Source: Hevea brasiliensis (Eukaryota; Streptophyta; Magnoliopsida; Malpighiales; Euphorbiaceae). From it: 64,000 nt of DNA. A program made the translations under genes and the position numbers. Location: positions 47,032,313-47,096,312 of the forward strand of contig NC_079509.1 of the NCBI RefSeq assembly GCF_030052815.1. Reading direction: 5' to 3'. The first letter of the stretch is position 1. Each line of letters begins with the position of its first letter. The notes under the pieces were generated by a model. That model made no database searches. It was not told where the DNA came from and saw only the letters and a program-made list of their open reading frames with translations. Positions 10,246 to 21,523 of the stretch are shown piece after piece.

Positions 10246-11410
10246 AACCAATCTCAGAAGCAAATTAGGCCGTAAGGACAGTGAGGACTGAGATTATAAA
10301 TTTAGCGATGTGAGCAGCCAATATATATATTTATATATATATAATCAATCGAAGCATATCTACATTCATTTATCACACCAGAGCGCAATGGCATAAAAAA
10401 AATTAGAATAGACAGAAGAAAAAAAATATTCGGGTTCTTTACGAATCCATGGCAGTCGATTTATTATTATATACCACATTTTACGAAATGTTAATGCCCA
10501 AAAATAATAGTGCGAAAAACAGAACAAGCGAAAGCAGGTCGAAAGAAAGAAAAAAATATCAGCATATTGTGAAAGCAAATAAAACAGGCATAGATAAAGT
10601 GTAAAACACGATTCCATTAAAGGTTTAGATTTTATACCTGAAATATACTGAAACAGAGAGTGCGAATCGACTTAGGCAAAAGAAAAATATCCAACAGCAA
10701 ATGATTTCTTTCGGCAGATAAAGGAAACGAAAAATTTTGGGGATTTTCTTTCTGCAAACAATCGATTTAATCGATTCACTATCAACAGATTTCGGAAATA
10801 TTTAAGAATGATGAGGAGAGACGATGGCTTGGAAGGGTGCGACCGAAATGGGTTTGCAGGTGGAAAGAGAAATGCAGCCGTTCGGGTTCTGAGATACCAA
10901 GCGACGGAAAGAGGAGTTTTGAATTTTAAAACTGAAAAGACACAACTGTAGGTTTTTGCAGAGAATAGGTAGCGTGTAGCAGAGGAGAGACGGCGAGAAG
11001 ACTGATGGTTCAGAAAAAAAAATTGAATCCCTCGCAAATTAATGTGTTAAAAGACCATTTTGCCCTTAGATACATAAAGATGCAATACTCTAAGTAGAGG
11101 GGTATTTAAGTAATATGGGCTTTAAACATGCAGAATAGGCGTTCAAAAAATTTCAGAGTTTTAGAGCAATCAGACCTGATTCCCAGTTTGCCAACGAAAA
11201 AGTAGGAGCAGTAGTAAAGCATTTAGCAATCACGGAGATTAGCAAACAAATCAGTATGCCACTGCAATCAAATTCTGCAGATTACTGTTCATATATGATA
11301 TGATCCAAAATTTTTCAAATTGTACCAGAAATATCAGAATGCATTTTCAACACTGCAAATCAACATATATCACTACATTTTCATATAGAAACATGAGAAT
11401 GCATCAAGAC
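10246..11410 (-). other. Long leader/spacer between pol and accessory gene (copia-1)
   Basis: 1.16 kb without a supported gene. On the coding strand it holds a 121-codon open frame (10672-11037, MRGIQFFFLNHQSSRR...) of unfamiliar, Arg/Ser/Phe-rich composition. The sequence is richer in C+T and CpG than the rest of the element and resembles a plant mRNA leader. Splice-acceptor-like TTTGCAG occurs at about 10752-10758. It could be a promoter/5' UTR for a separate transcript of the accessory gene. Confidence 0.4.
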
Positions 11411-14400
11411 TTAATCAAAAGCATCAATCATACCAAGTTCTCTTCTTATTTTGCAAAAAATTTCCTCACTAAGTGGCTTTGTAAAAATATCAGCAAGCTG
11501 TTTTTCAGAAGGGACAAATTCGATTTGAATATCACCATTTTGAACATGATCCCTAATAAAATGATGTCTAATTTCAATATGCTTGCTTCTAGAGTGTTGA
11601 ACAGGATTTTTTGATAGGTTTATAGCACTAGTATTGTCACATCTTATGGGAATGTGATCAAATTTAATTTCAAAGTCTTCAAGCTGTTGTTTCATCCACA
11701 AAATCTGTGCAACACAACTTCCAGCTGCAATATATTCAGCTTTTGCAGTAGAAAGTGCAACAGAAGTTTGCTTTTTACTGTGCCATGAAACTAATGCATG
11801 ACCTAGAAATTGACAAGTTCCAGAAGTGCTTTTTCTGTCCAATCTACTACCAGCAAAATCTGAATCACTATAACCAATAAGATCAAATGATTCACATTTT
11901 GGATACCACAAGCCAATGTTGTGAGTGCCAATGAGGTACTTAAAAATTCTCTTAACTGCTACAAGATGAGATTCTTTTGGACATGATTGAAATCTTGCAC
12001 ATAAACATACACTAAAATGAATATCTGGTCTAGATGCTGTCAAGTAAAGTAAAGAACCAATCATACCTCTATAAAATTTGTTATCTACCTCTTTACCTTT
12101 TTCATCTTTCTCCAATTTAATTTTTGAGCTCATGGGAGTTCCAATACTTTTCATATCCTCCATTTTGAACTTCTTTAACATATCCTTTATGTACTTGGAC
12201 TGATTTATAAAAATTCCATCCTTCATTTGCTTAATTTGCAATCCAAGAAAGAAGGTAAGTTCACCCATCATACTCATTTCAAATTCACTTTTCATCATGT
12301 TGGAAAATTTCTTACAAAGAGAATGGTTAGTAGCACCAAAAATAATATCATCTACATAAATTTGCGCAATAAGCATGTCTTTTCCTATTTTCTTAATGAA
12401 AAGAGTAGTGTCCACTTTTCCTCTTTTAAAATCATTTTGAAGCAAGAATTTACTAAGTCTCTCATACCATGCTCTAGGAGCTTGCTTTAAACCATAGAGA
12501 GCTTTAGTAAGCTTGTAAACATGATTTGAAAAGTGAGGGTCTTCAAAACTAGGAGGTTGAGCTACATAAACTTCTTCATCAATATATCCATTTAAGAATG
12601 CACTTTTGACATCCATTTGATAAAGCATGAAATTTTTAAAATATGCAAATGCACACAACATTCTAATAGCTTCAATTCTAGCAACCGGGGCAAAGGTTTC
12701 ATCAAAATCAATACCTTCCTCTTGGTTGTATCCTTGAGCTACTAGTCTAGCTTTATTTCTAACTACATGTCCTTTTTCATCCATCTTATTCCTAAATACC
12801 CATTTAGTTCCAATGACAGAGTGCTTTTTGGGTTTAGGAACAAGTGTCCAAACTTTGTTTCTTTCAAATTGACTTAATTCCTCTTACATAGCAAAAAGCC
12901 AATTTTCATCATTTTGAGCATCATCATATGTTTTGGGTTCAAATTGAGAAACAAAAGCAACATTACCAAAATATCTTCTAAGTTGAGCTCTTGTCATCAT
13001 TCTTTGTGATGGACTATCAAGAATGTCATCTTTGGAATGATTTCTATGGTACCTCCATTCTTGTGGAATATCTTGATGTTGAGGTTCCTTAATTTGTAGT
13101 TCTTCCACATTTGGTTGGGAGTCTTCTTGAATTTCAACATTTGTGGAGCAAGGGAGTTCTTCTTCTTTGTCATTTTGATCATCCTCCACTTGTTCTTTTG
13201 ATTCAAGCTCATCATTATTCGAATTCTTTGAATTTAGAATCTGCTCAATTTCATCATCACAAGAATCTTTCCTTTGCAAGGAAGTGTTAGCATCATCAAA
13301 AAGTATATGCATTGATTCTTCCATGGTCAATGTTTTTCTATTGAAAATCCTATATGCTTTGCTATTTGTTGAATAGCCTAGAAATATTCCTTCACAAGAT
13401 TTAGCATCAAATTTCTTGAGATTGTTGTCTTTGTTATTCAAAATGTAACATTTGCAACCAAAGACATGAAAATATGCAATATTGGGTTTTCTTCCTTTCC
13501 AAAGTTCATAAGGAGTTTTCTTTAAAATAGCCCTAATGGAAACTCTGTTCAAAATGTAGCATCTTTGTATTTACACACGCTTGAAATATTTTTGTAAACT
13601 GTTTTCATTCAGCATTGTTCTTGCCATTTCTTGCAAAGATCTATTTTTCCTTTCAACAACTCCATTTTGTTGTGGAGTTCTAGGAGCTGAAAATGTATGA
13701 TAAATACCATTTTGAGAGCAGAAATTTTCAAACAAATTATTTTCAAATTCTTTTCCATGATCACTCCTCAAGAATGTAATGCAATATCCTTTTTCATTTT
13801 GAGTTCTTTTGCAAAAAGCTTCAAATATATCAAAGGTTTCATCTTTATGAGCAAGAAAGAAAGTCCATGTGAATTTTGAAAAATCATCGACAATTACAAA
13901 TGCATATGCCTTGCCTCCTAGACTTCTAGGTGTGATTGGACCAAAAAGATCAAGATGCAACAATTCCAATGGTCTAGACGTAGTTACAACATTTTTTGAT
14001 TTAAAAGAAGATTTTGTATGCTTACCAAGTGCACAAGCTTTGCATTGAAATTCTTTTTCAATTCTTAGCTTTGGAAGTCCTCTAACAAGGTTCTTTCTAG
14101 AAAGTTTAGCAAGTGTACTCATGCTAGCATGTCCTAATTTTCTATGCCATAACCATGCACTATCATCTGAAGTCATAAAGCATGTTTCACAATTTTCTTC
14201 AAGACTTGTTAAATCAAGTAAGTAAATATTATCTATTCTAGCACCAGCAAACATAACATTATTTCCATGAATTTCACAATGTGTAGAAGTAAATATCACT
14301 TTAAAACCATTATCACACAATTGACTAACACTTAAAAGATTATACTTTAATCCTTGAACTAATGCAACATTCTCAATGCAAGGATTTTTGCCAATAGTTC

Positions 14401-14560
14401 CACATCCAACAATTTTAGCTTTGCTTTTATCACCAAATTTCACATACCCTTCTTCTTTCAAGGTAAGAGAGGAAAACTTGCCTTTATTTCCTGTCATGTG
14501 CCTAGAGCAGCCACTATCAATGTACCAATGTTCTGTTTCCAGCATACTCCTTAGGCAGAC
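11411..14560 (-). pseudogene. Copia-1 pol: protease, integrase, reverse transcriptase, RNase H
   Basis: Domains in order on the minus strand: aspartic protease (WYIDSGCSRHMTGNK, around 14470-14530); pre-integrase zinc region (LWHRKLGHAS, CKACALGKHTKSSF); integrase core (LLHLDLFGPITP, VDDFSKFTWTF, FLRSDHGKEFENN, TPQQNGVVERKNRS); reverse transcriptase ([33 protein letters not shown] with intact YVDD at about 12355); RNase H ([51 protein letters not shown]). It ends [10 protein letters not shown] at 11411. Lesions: a frame change with loss of sequence near 13553-13575, just after integrase, and a nonsense TAA at 12884-12886 (Gln expected in AM-EEL) just before RT. RT and RNase H themselves are uninterrupted. 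As it stands the polyprotein cannot be completed. Confidence 0.92.
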
Positions 14561-14570
14561 CTGAAATCAG

Positions 14571-16311
14571 TTAACTGTTCTTAGGTACCCAAGCAACTTT
14601 GGGTCCTTGAATGTTAGTAACATTAGGTAGGGTTCCTTTAGGCACCCATACTTTCTTTGCCTTAAAGGTTCCTTTCCTAATAGGACAAGCATTAATCATA
14701 TGACCATTGTGATTGCAATAAAAGCATGTAATACTCGGTTGAGAAAAGGATGTAGCTTTAACAAAAAATTGTTTGTATTTTCCATACTTCATAAATCCAT
14801 CATATCCAATTCCAGATTTTTCATTTTTAAATCTTTGATTCCCAAGAAGTATATCAAGTGTTTCTTTTCCTTTTGTAAATTTAGATAAATCTCTTGTCAA
14901 AGATTCAACTCTTTCCTCAAGAATTCTGTTTTTCTCAAGAAGTTGTTCACACACTTCTTTTGATCTTTGAAGCTCATTATTAACTTCCTTAAATAATTTC
15001 ATTTGAGATTTATAAAATTCATTTTCCTTTGAAACCATACTCAATGAAATATTTTCTGATCTTAAGGCACAATTTTCATGAACTAAAATTTTGCATTTCT
15101 TTTTAAAAGTTCTATACTTATCATATGTCTTCACAAATGCAAGTTCTAATTCATCAACATTAGAAAGTTCAAGATTTACCTCATTTTCACTATCTTCGAT
15201 GTGTGAGCTTTCACCTTTTTCTTCAATTGCCATCATACAAGTGTTTGCAGCTTCTTTATCACTTGTTTCATCATTTGATGAAGAGTCACTGTCACTCCAT
15301 GTTGCTGCCATTGCCTTTTTGCTTTTGTCCTTTCTGAACTTGTTTTTCTTCTTCAATGTAGGACATTTTGGCTTAATGTGGCCTGGTTTGTTACACTCAT
15401 AACAAACTATTTCACTTGAATGATTTGGAGTCTTTGGAGCATATTTCTTTGTGAACTTCTTGTATTTGCTTCCACCTTTTCTAAATGCTCTTTTGAATCT
15501 TTTGATTATCATAGCCATATCTTCATCATCATCACTTGAGGCACTTGAATCATCACTTGAACCAGCTTTAAGTCATCTACTTTTTCGGATATGAAAGCTA
15601 TCCCTTTCTTTTTCTTTTGATCACCTTCATTCTCATCTTTCTTATAAATCATCTCATGTGCAATGAGAGAACCAATCAGCTCATCATAGGTGTATTTTCT
15701 GAAATCCTTGGTGTCTTGAATAACAGTAGTCTTTGCTTCCCACGTCTTTGGAAGAGACCTCAGAATTTTCTTTACAAGTTCTTGTTCTTCAAATCTCTTT
15801 CCAAGAGCTTTAAGTAGATTTACAAGGTCTGTAAATCTGGTACTCATCTCAGCGATAGTTTCACCAGGTTTCATCTCAAATAATTCATAATCACGGATGA
15901 GGAGGTTTGCCTTTGACTCTTTCACTACATCAGTTCCTTCATATGTGACTTCTAGTTTGTCCCATATCTCTTTTGCAGTTTGACATCCTGAAACACGATT
16001 ATACTCATTAATATCAAGAGCACAATGAAGAATATTAATAGCCTTGGCATTTGTAGAAATTTTCTTCCAATCATTATCATCAAATTCAACTTCAGCTTTA
16101 GGAATTTGTACAGTTCCTTCACTGGTTTTATAAGGAATATAAGGACCATCTTTAACTATTCTCTAAGCATCAATGTCAACAGATTGTATAAAGTTTCTCA
16201 TTCTAGTTTTCCAAAAGGAGTAATTTGTGCCATTAAAAAGTGGTGGTCTAGTGATGGAATAACCTTGACTAAGGGGCGGTATACGTGAGAATTTCTAGAT
16301 GAATTAGCCAT
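14571..16311 (-). pseudogene. Copia-1 gag (capsid/nucleocapsid), broken
   Basis: Gag reads from MANSSRNSHVYRP (ATG at 16311). After a frame change near 16275-16280 it continues SQGYSITRPPLFNGTNYSFW, the usual gag N-terminus. A TAG at 16163-16165 stands where Trp is expected (IDA-RIVKDGP). The capsid part then runs cleanly (AINILHCALDINEYNRV, EIWDKLEVTYEGT, FTDLVNLLKALGKRFEEQEL). A 1-bp loss near 15545-15555, before the Ser/Asp-rich linker, shifts the frame. Nucleocapsid carries two zinc knuckles, CYECNKPGHIKPKC (about 15360-15400) and CFYCNHNGHMINAC (about 14690-14735), separated by a long coiled region. Gag stops with TAA at 14571-14573; pol resumes in another frame. Confidence 0.88.
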
Positions 16312-16357
16312 GTGTGTGGATCACTCTAAGGGGTTTAGTCCTCAAGCAAGAGAGACA

Positions 16358-16370
16358 GGCTCTGATACCA
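16358..16370 (-). other. Primer-binding site (tRNA-iMet type), copia-1
   Basis: On the coding strand TGGTATCAGAGCC begins three bases inside the 5' LTR boundary. This is complementary to the 3' end of plant initiator methionine tRNA, the usual minus-strand primer of copia elements. Confidence 0.92.
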
Positions 16371-16373
16371 AAT

Positions 16374-17869
16374 TGATGTCCCAAAATATGTCCAAGAGGG
16401 GGGTGAATTGGACTTTAAAAATAATTTTCGGTTCTTGCTCAAAATCTTTGAAAATTGCAGCTAGGTTCAACTAAATTAACTAATGTGAAAAATGAACAAT
16501 ATAGCTCTATTGACAAGTTGACTCAAGGTTAAGCTATATGCAATCAGTATACTGATATAACAGACTATATTAGCATTCAGTAAATATATCGATGTCTGAA
16601 TACGTTTTTAACACAAAGAACGAGCAAAGATATCGGATATACTAGCGATGCCAGATTAAACAATAAGCAAATTAAATCATATATCAGCAGATTCAACAGT
16701 ACAAGCAGATTTAGCAGTAAACTGATTTTATCTGATTGCAGCAAGATTACCAGCAAATGATATCAACTTTTATATCAGCAAAAAACATATCAATCATAAA
16801 GTTAAATTGCATAAATGTAAAGAGCAAGGGTTGAGAAAATGAACACTGAAATTTTTATAGTGGTTCGGCTTTAACTAGCCTACATCCACTCTCTCAAAGA
16901 TCCCACTTTGAGTCTTCACTCCACTATTCTTCTCTTTTCAAGGAAAGAGACAAAGCCCTTTACAAATCTTCTCAACAAAGCTTTTACAAGTAGCTTCACA
17001 CTTCTACCAAGTGTTATCCCAAACACTTTTCACAATCAAGCTTCAGTAGGTGCTTGAATGACCTCTCACAAATGATAATAATGTGTTTAAAACTCACTCT
17101 AACTCAATACAACAGAATCTATAAAGAAGAGTTGAGTAAATAAGCCAATGATGAGCAATAAATCACTTTGAGCACTTTGAATGAAAGCTTTAAAGATTTT
17201 GAACAGTAGAGGGACTTTCATTAAGTGCAAAATGGCCAAAAGAAGGTGTATTTATAGCTTTGGAACGTTTTTTACCATTGCAGAACTCATTTGAACGTTA
17301 CAGATATGAATTTCAAGAAAATAGCCGTTATTTTGTCGTTTTCTGCGATGTTGTGCAGAGTTGAGACAGTTAGCATACTTGAGAAAATAGCAAACCAGTT
17401 AGCATACTAAAATAAGTAGCAAACCAGTTAGCATACCAGGAAAACTTTTCTGCATAACTTTCAAAACTATAAAACTTTACACCAAATCATAGTCAAATAC
17501 TTTTAGGCCAATAATAATGATGTTTAAAAGAAAAATCATTTGAGGGATTGAAAATAAGGATCATTGACTTTTACTCCTCAATTCTTTTCACAACCAATTC
17601 TAGAAATTAAAACTAACTTCTATACTAGATGTACCTTCAAATCTGATTTTCAATGTAGCCTTGGAAGGTAACCTTTTCTTCTTTTATCTCATTTGATTCG
17701 TCCTGTGTTATCCTTAGAATGTCATCCTTTCTTCAAGAGCACGAATCCATTATAAAATCTTGTGTCCTTTTTCTTTGAGATACACAACACTTAAAACAAT
17801 GTTAGTTTGATTCTAGTTGAGTTTTGGTATCATCAAAATCTATGCTCCTTTGAGCTTGTGGGGTCAACA
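16374..17869 (-). repeat. 5' LTR of copia-1
   Basis: 1,496 bp, matching 6490-7986 almost throughout. The differences cluster at about 16588-16660 and near 17295-17310; elsewhere only scattered substitutions were seen. Confidence 0.95.
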
Positions 17870-17875
17870 AAAATC

Positions 17876-17941
17876 AATTACGGAAATAAATTTGACTTGA
17901 CTTAATGCACATTTCCATTGTCAACTTTCAAAATTATTTAC

Positions 17942-18005
<64 letters not shown>
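17876..18005 (-). repeat. Displaced distal promoter of EG45 copy 1 with (ATT)n
   Basis: The sequence aatttgacttg, then atttccattgtcaactttca and an (ATT)n tract (17942-18005), matches the region upstream of EG45 copy 2 (35585-35703) in the same order. It is therefore the promoter flank of copy 1, now separated from its gene by the 11.4-kb copia-1 element. Confidence 0.8.
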
Positions 18006-18134
18006 GGTACATGAATTTAAGACATGTAATTGGTACATCAATTTAAGATGTAAAATTAGAATATATAGAAAAAAGAATAGACACATGATATTTGTGATTG
18101 GACTATAATTTTTACGTATACAGACAAGACACGA

Positions 18135-19899
18135 CACTACAAGAATCATACAATTTAGTAACAGATTTTGTCTATTGATAAATACTAATGGATTGCCAAC
18201 AGACTTTATAATTTGTTAGTAAATTAGCAACGAATTTTTAATTTTGCTGGTAAATTGTTGAACACAAAAAATAGAAGTACAATTTACCAATGGAATACAA
18301 AATTTGATGGTGAATTATCAACAGATTCTTAAATTCATTGATAAATTGCTTGATGCGAAAATATGGGTGTACAATTTACCAGCAAATTTAAAAAATTTGT
18401 TGCTAATTTGCTAATAAATTTCTAAATCTGTTCATAATTGTTCAATATTAAGAAATGAGTGTGCAATTTATCAACGAAATATAAAATCTGTTGGAAAATT
18501 AACAATGGCCTTTTAAATCCATTGGTAAATTATATGACATCAAAACACAAGTGTATAATTTACTAACGAATCATAAAAATCCATAGCTAATTTACCAACT
18601 GATTAAACTGTTGTTAATTTATAAATGGATTAAATTAATTGCTAAATTGTTTGACATGGAAATGTGGGTGTACAATAATATGCTGTAAATTGTTTGGTAT
18701 AAAAAAAATGGTATACAATTTATCAACGATTTTTAAATTTGTTAGTAATTTATGAAAGGAAAAATCTCATCTTTCTTTTTTAAAAGCTTGAATTTTATTT
18801 GACAAAATCTATTGGTAATTTTGAGGGAAAAAGCATACATTTTTTAATTAGTATAGAATTTTAAAATCAATCCTTTACTAATCTGTTGAGAAATTGCGCT
18901 TCATAATTAACAGATTCATTCCACTCTTTCTTTCGTTTTATTCTTTTTTCTATTTTTTCCTGTTAATTTCACTCATCTTTCTATTTTTTTATTCCATTAT
19001 AATTATCTTTTTCATTAATATATATATTTTTTATTTTTCATTTCGCTCTTTCTTTTCTTTTCTTTCATTTTATATATTTTCTTAATATTTTTTTCTCATT
19101 TTCATTTGTTTCCTCAAATTTCACTCTTTATTTTCTTATTTTCTTCATCTTCATTTTATTTTCCCATATTTTTTGTTTTATTTTCTTTTCATTTCCTTTT
19201 TCTTCTCAAATTTCACCCTTTATTTTCTTATTTTCTTTTCTCATATTTTTTTCTTTTCTTTTTTTCTTTTTTTTTCCCTCTAATTTCACTCTTTATTCTC
19301 TCATTTCCTCATTTTCTTTTTCTCTCACTTCCTTTCTTTCTTCTTCAACTCTTTTTCCCATCATATATAACTTTTTTAATTATAAAATAATTTATTATTA
19401 ATAATTTTTTACACTAATATAGTTTATTTCTTAAAAAAATATTTCTCGCCATTTTAAAAAATTATATTATTTTTCTATATGTTTTTATAAAATTATTTTT
19501 AGTAAAGTTTTATAATATATATATATATATGATAAATTGTTATTATTTATAATTTCTATTAGTAAATTATTTTTAACAATATTAGCGTAGTATTTTTTTA
19601 CTAGTAAATAATTTTTAATATTACTAATTCATTATTTTACTTAAAATTTTTTATATAATTTTTTTTTTTAAATTAGTAATGGATTTACCAATGAATTGTA
19701 AAATTTGATGCTTTAAAATAAAATTTATTATTTTAATTTTTTTAATTTATCAACATATTGAAATATCCCTTGTTAAATTCATTGTTAAACACCAGTAAAT
19801 ATTAGCATTATTACCGATCTCGTTTCATTAGTAATCCGTTTCTATTTAAAATTACTAATGAATTTTATCAGATTGCTAAACTATAAAATTCTTGTAATG
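18135..19899. mobile_element. CACTA-type non-autonomous DNA transposon
   Basis: Starts with the canonical CACTACAAGAA terminus (18135) and ends with the inverted TTCTTGTAATG (19889-19899; one mismatch to the expected TTCTTGTAGTG). Both subterminal regions are packed with degenerate repeats such as aatttaccaa, ttggtaaatt and ttgttagtaa in both orientations, the transposase-binding architecture of En/Spm elements. No transposase is present. A 3-bp target duplication is not clear (cga on the left, taa on the right). Confidence 0.8.
18905..19375. repeat. Pyrimidine-rich tract inside the CACTA element
   Basis: About 470 bp composed almost entirely of T and C on the plus strand (tttcttttctt, ttttcactc motifs). 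Long plus-strand open frames here (for example 19106-19390) are composition artefacts, not genes. Confidence 0.9.
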
Positions 19900-21523
19900 T
19901 AACTGAAACATTCCATTATGATAAAAAGAATAAGTTATAATTTTTTTGAATTATCAATTAATTATAAATAAAAATAATTTCAATTAATAACATTATAAAT
20001 CAATAATAAATATTATATATAAATTAATAATAAATATTATAAATAAATAATAAATATAAAATATAAATTAAATTACTAAATAATATAAATTGTAAAAAAA
20101 TTATAAATAATTTAATACAATTCATGCATATATTAATTTTAAAAGAATTATATTAATTATAATGGATAATGACAATTTCCACCATAATTTTTCAAGATTT
20201 TTTTTTTAAAGTCTAACAATTTATTATAATAAATAAAATTTGCAATACTTGTACGTTTACGGGTCCAAGCAATTGAGTTATCTAGTCTTCACGGATGTCC
20301 ATTTTAGTCAATAAGCAAACCTATTTTCTCGTCCAGGACTAATTCTTTCCAAAGTTCTAAAATTTCCAGCCTAATAGCGAAGACTGAAGAGTTTTCCAAG
20401 CCTTTTCGAAGCAGCTTCGTGGAACGAGGAAAAAGAAGGATGTACGTTCAGAATGCGTGGTGTGGAAGATGGAGTCTGAAAATACATAGTTTCGTGGATG
20501 TGGTTAAGCCTATAAATGGAGTATATTATAATTTTAAGATATAAATATATTAAATTTTTATATTTAATAGATAAATTTTATTAAATTTAAATATAATTAC
20601 TATTAAACATTTGAAATTTTTTATAATTAGACCTTATAAATATTAGGAGTTTTTAAATGAGAATTAACTACATATATATCTTTTTATAAATAATTATCAT
20701 TAAAATTTTTTATTAGTGGTATTACATAAATGATTAATTATTTCATATTTTATAAGTGATGGGAGTAGATTAATATAAAATTAAAAATTTTCTCACTTGG
20801 GTAAACATGTGTTTTAGTCTTGTAATATGAAGCCCCTTTCTTTTAATGGACGTTAAATATTAACATTATTATCTTATATTTTTCTATTAAAATTTAATCA
20901 AATTTCAAAAGAAAATTTTATAATTTTTAAATTAAATGCAATTTTATAATTTTAAAATAATTTTATAATTTCTACTAAACCTGATTGATATCGTTTTTAT
21001 GCATTCGGGATGGGATGAGCGTTTTTGGCACTTCAGGAAACGTTGGCTAATATTTGATAATATTTGTCAAAGTCATCAGCTCATCAGATAGAGTACACAT
21101 TTGCCTAACCACTCATCACATAGTGTCCCTTTGAAGTTTTTGTTTAATACTTTTGGACCAAATACAGTTGTGCTTTGACAATTTTGTGGCGATGGCTTAT
21201 GGAAAATTGGATAATGTTTTAAAAAAGTTATCTAAGAAAAATTGAAAATTGAGTTTTGTATTCACAAGTACCGATTTTTAAAATAAAATATTAAAAAATT
21301 ATTTTTTTTTAATTTTTAAAAATTAATTAGAATTTTAAAAATAATTTTAATTTATTTTACACTATTTTCCTTTATAACAATAATTTTGTTTTCTAATTGT
21401 TTTTCAAATGAAAAACAATGACCTTTTTATAACTAAAATTATACAACTCTTTTATAATTAAAATTGAAAAATTATTTAAAAAAATATTTATTTTCAATGG
21501 TAAAAAACTAATCATATTATTAT
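19900..21523. other. Intergenic, no gene seen
   Basis: Very AT-rich with long T and A runs. Two less AT-rich patches (about 20250-20510 and 20990-21200) contain no open frame or motif I recognise. Confidence 0.5.

Larger units (their letters stand above)
6490..17869 (-). mobile_element. Complete SIRE-like Ty1/copia retrotransposon (copia-1)
   Basis: An 11,380-bp element with two near-identical 1.5-kb LTRs (6490-7986, 16374-17869) that begin TGTTGACC and end GGACATCA on the coding strand. The target duplication is AAAAT (6485-6489 and 17870-17874). A tRNA-iMet primer-binding site adjoins the 5' LTR and a purine tract adjoins the 3' LTR. Order on the minus strand: gag, protease, integrase, reverse transcriptase, RNase H, then an extra gene. 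Long LTRs, the iMet site and an extra downstream ORF suggest the SIRE/Maximus lineage (inference). Gag and pol contain several stops and shifts, so this copy is not autonomous, although RT keeps YVDD. It interrupts the promoter of the EG45 pseudogene. Confidence 0.93.

Noticed and set aside
17934..18149. Open frames encoding long poly-Leu or poly-Asn next to the ATT repeat
   Set aside because: They are produced by the (ATT)n microsatellite; no other coding signal.
19106..19390. Plus-strand open frame of 94 codons rich in Phe, Leu and Ser (membrane-like)
   Set aside because: It is the translation of the pyrimidine-rich tract in the CACTA element; composition alone explains it.
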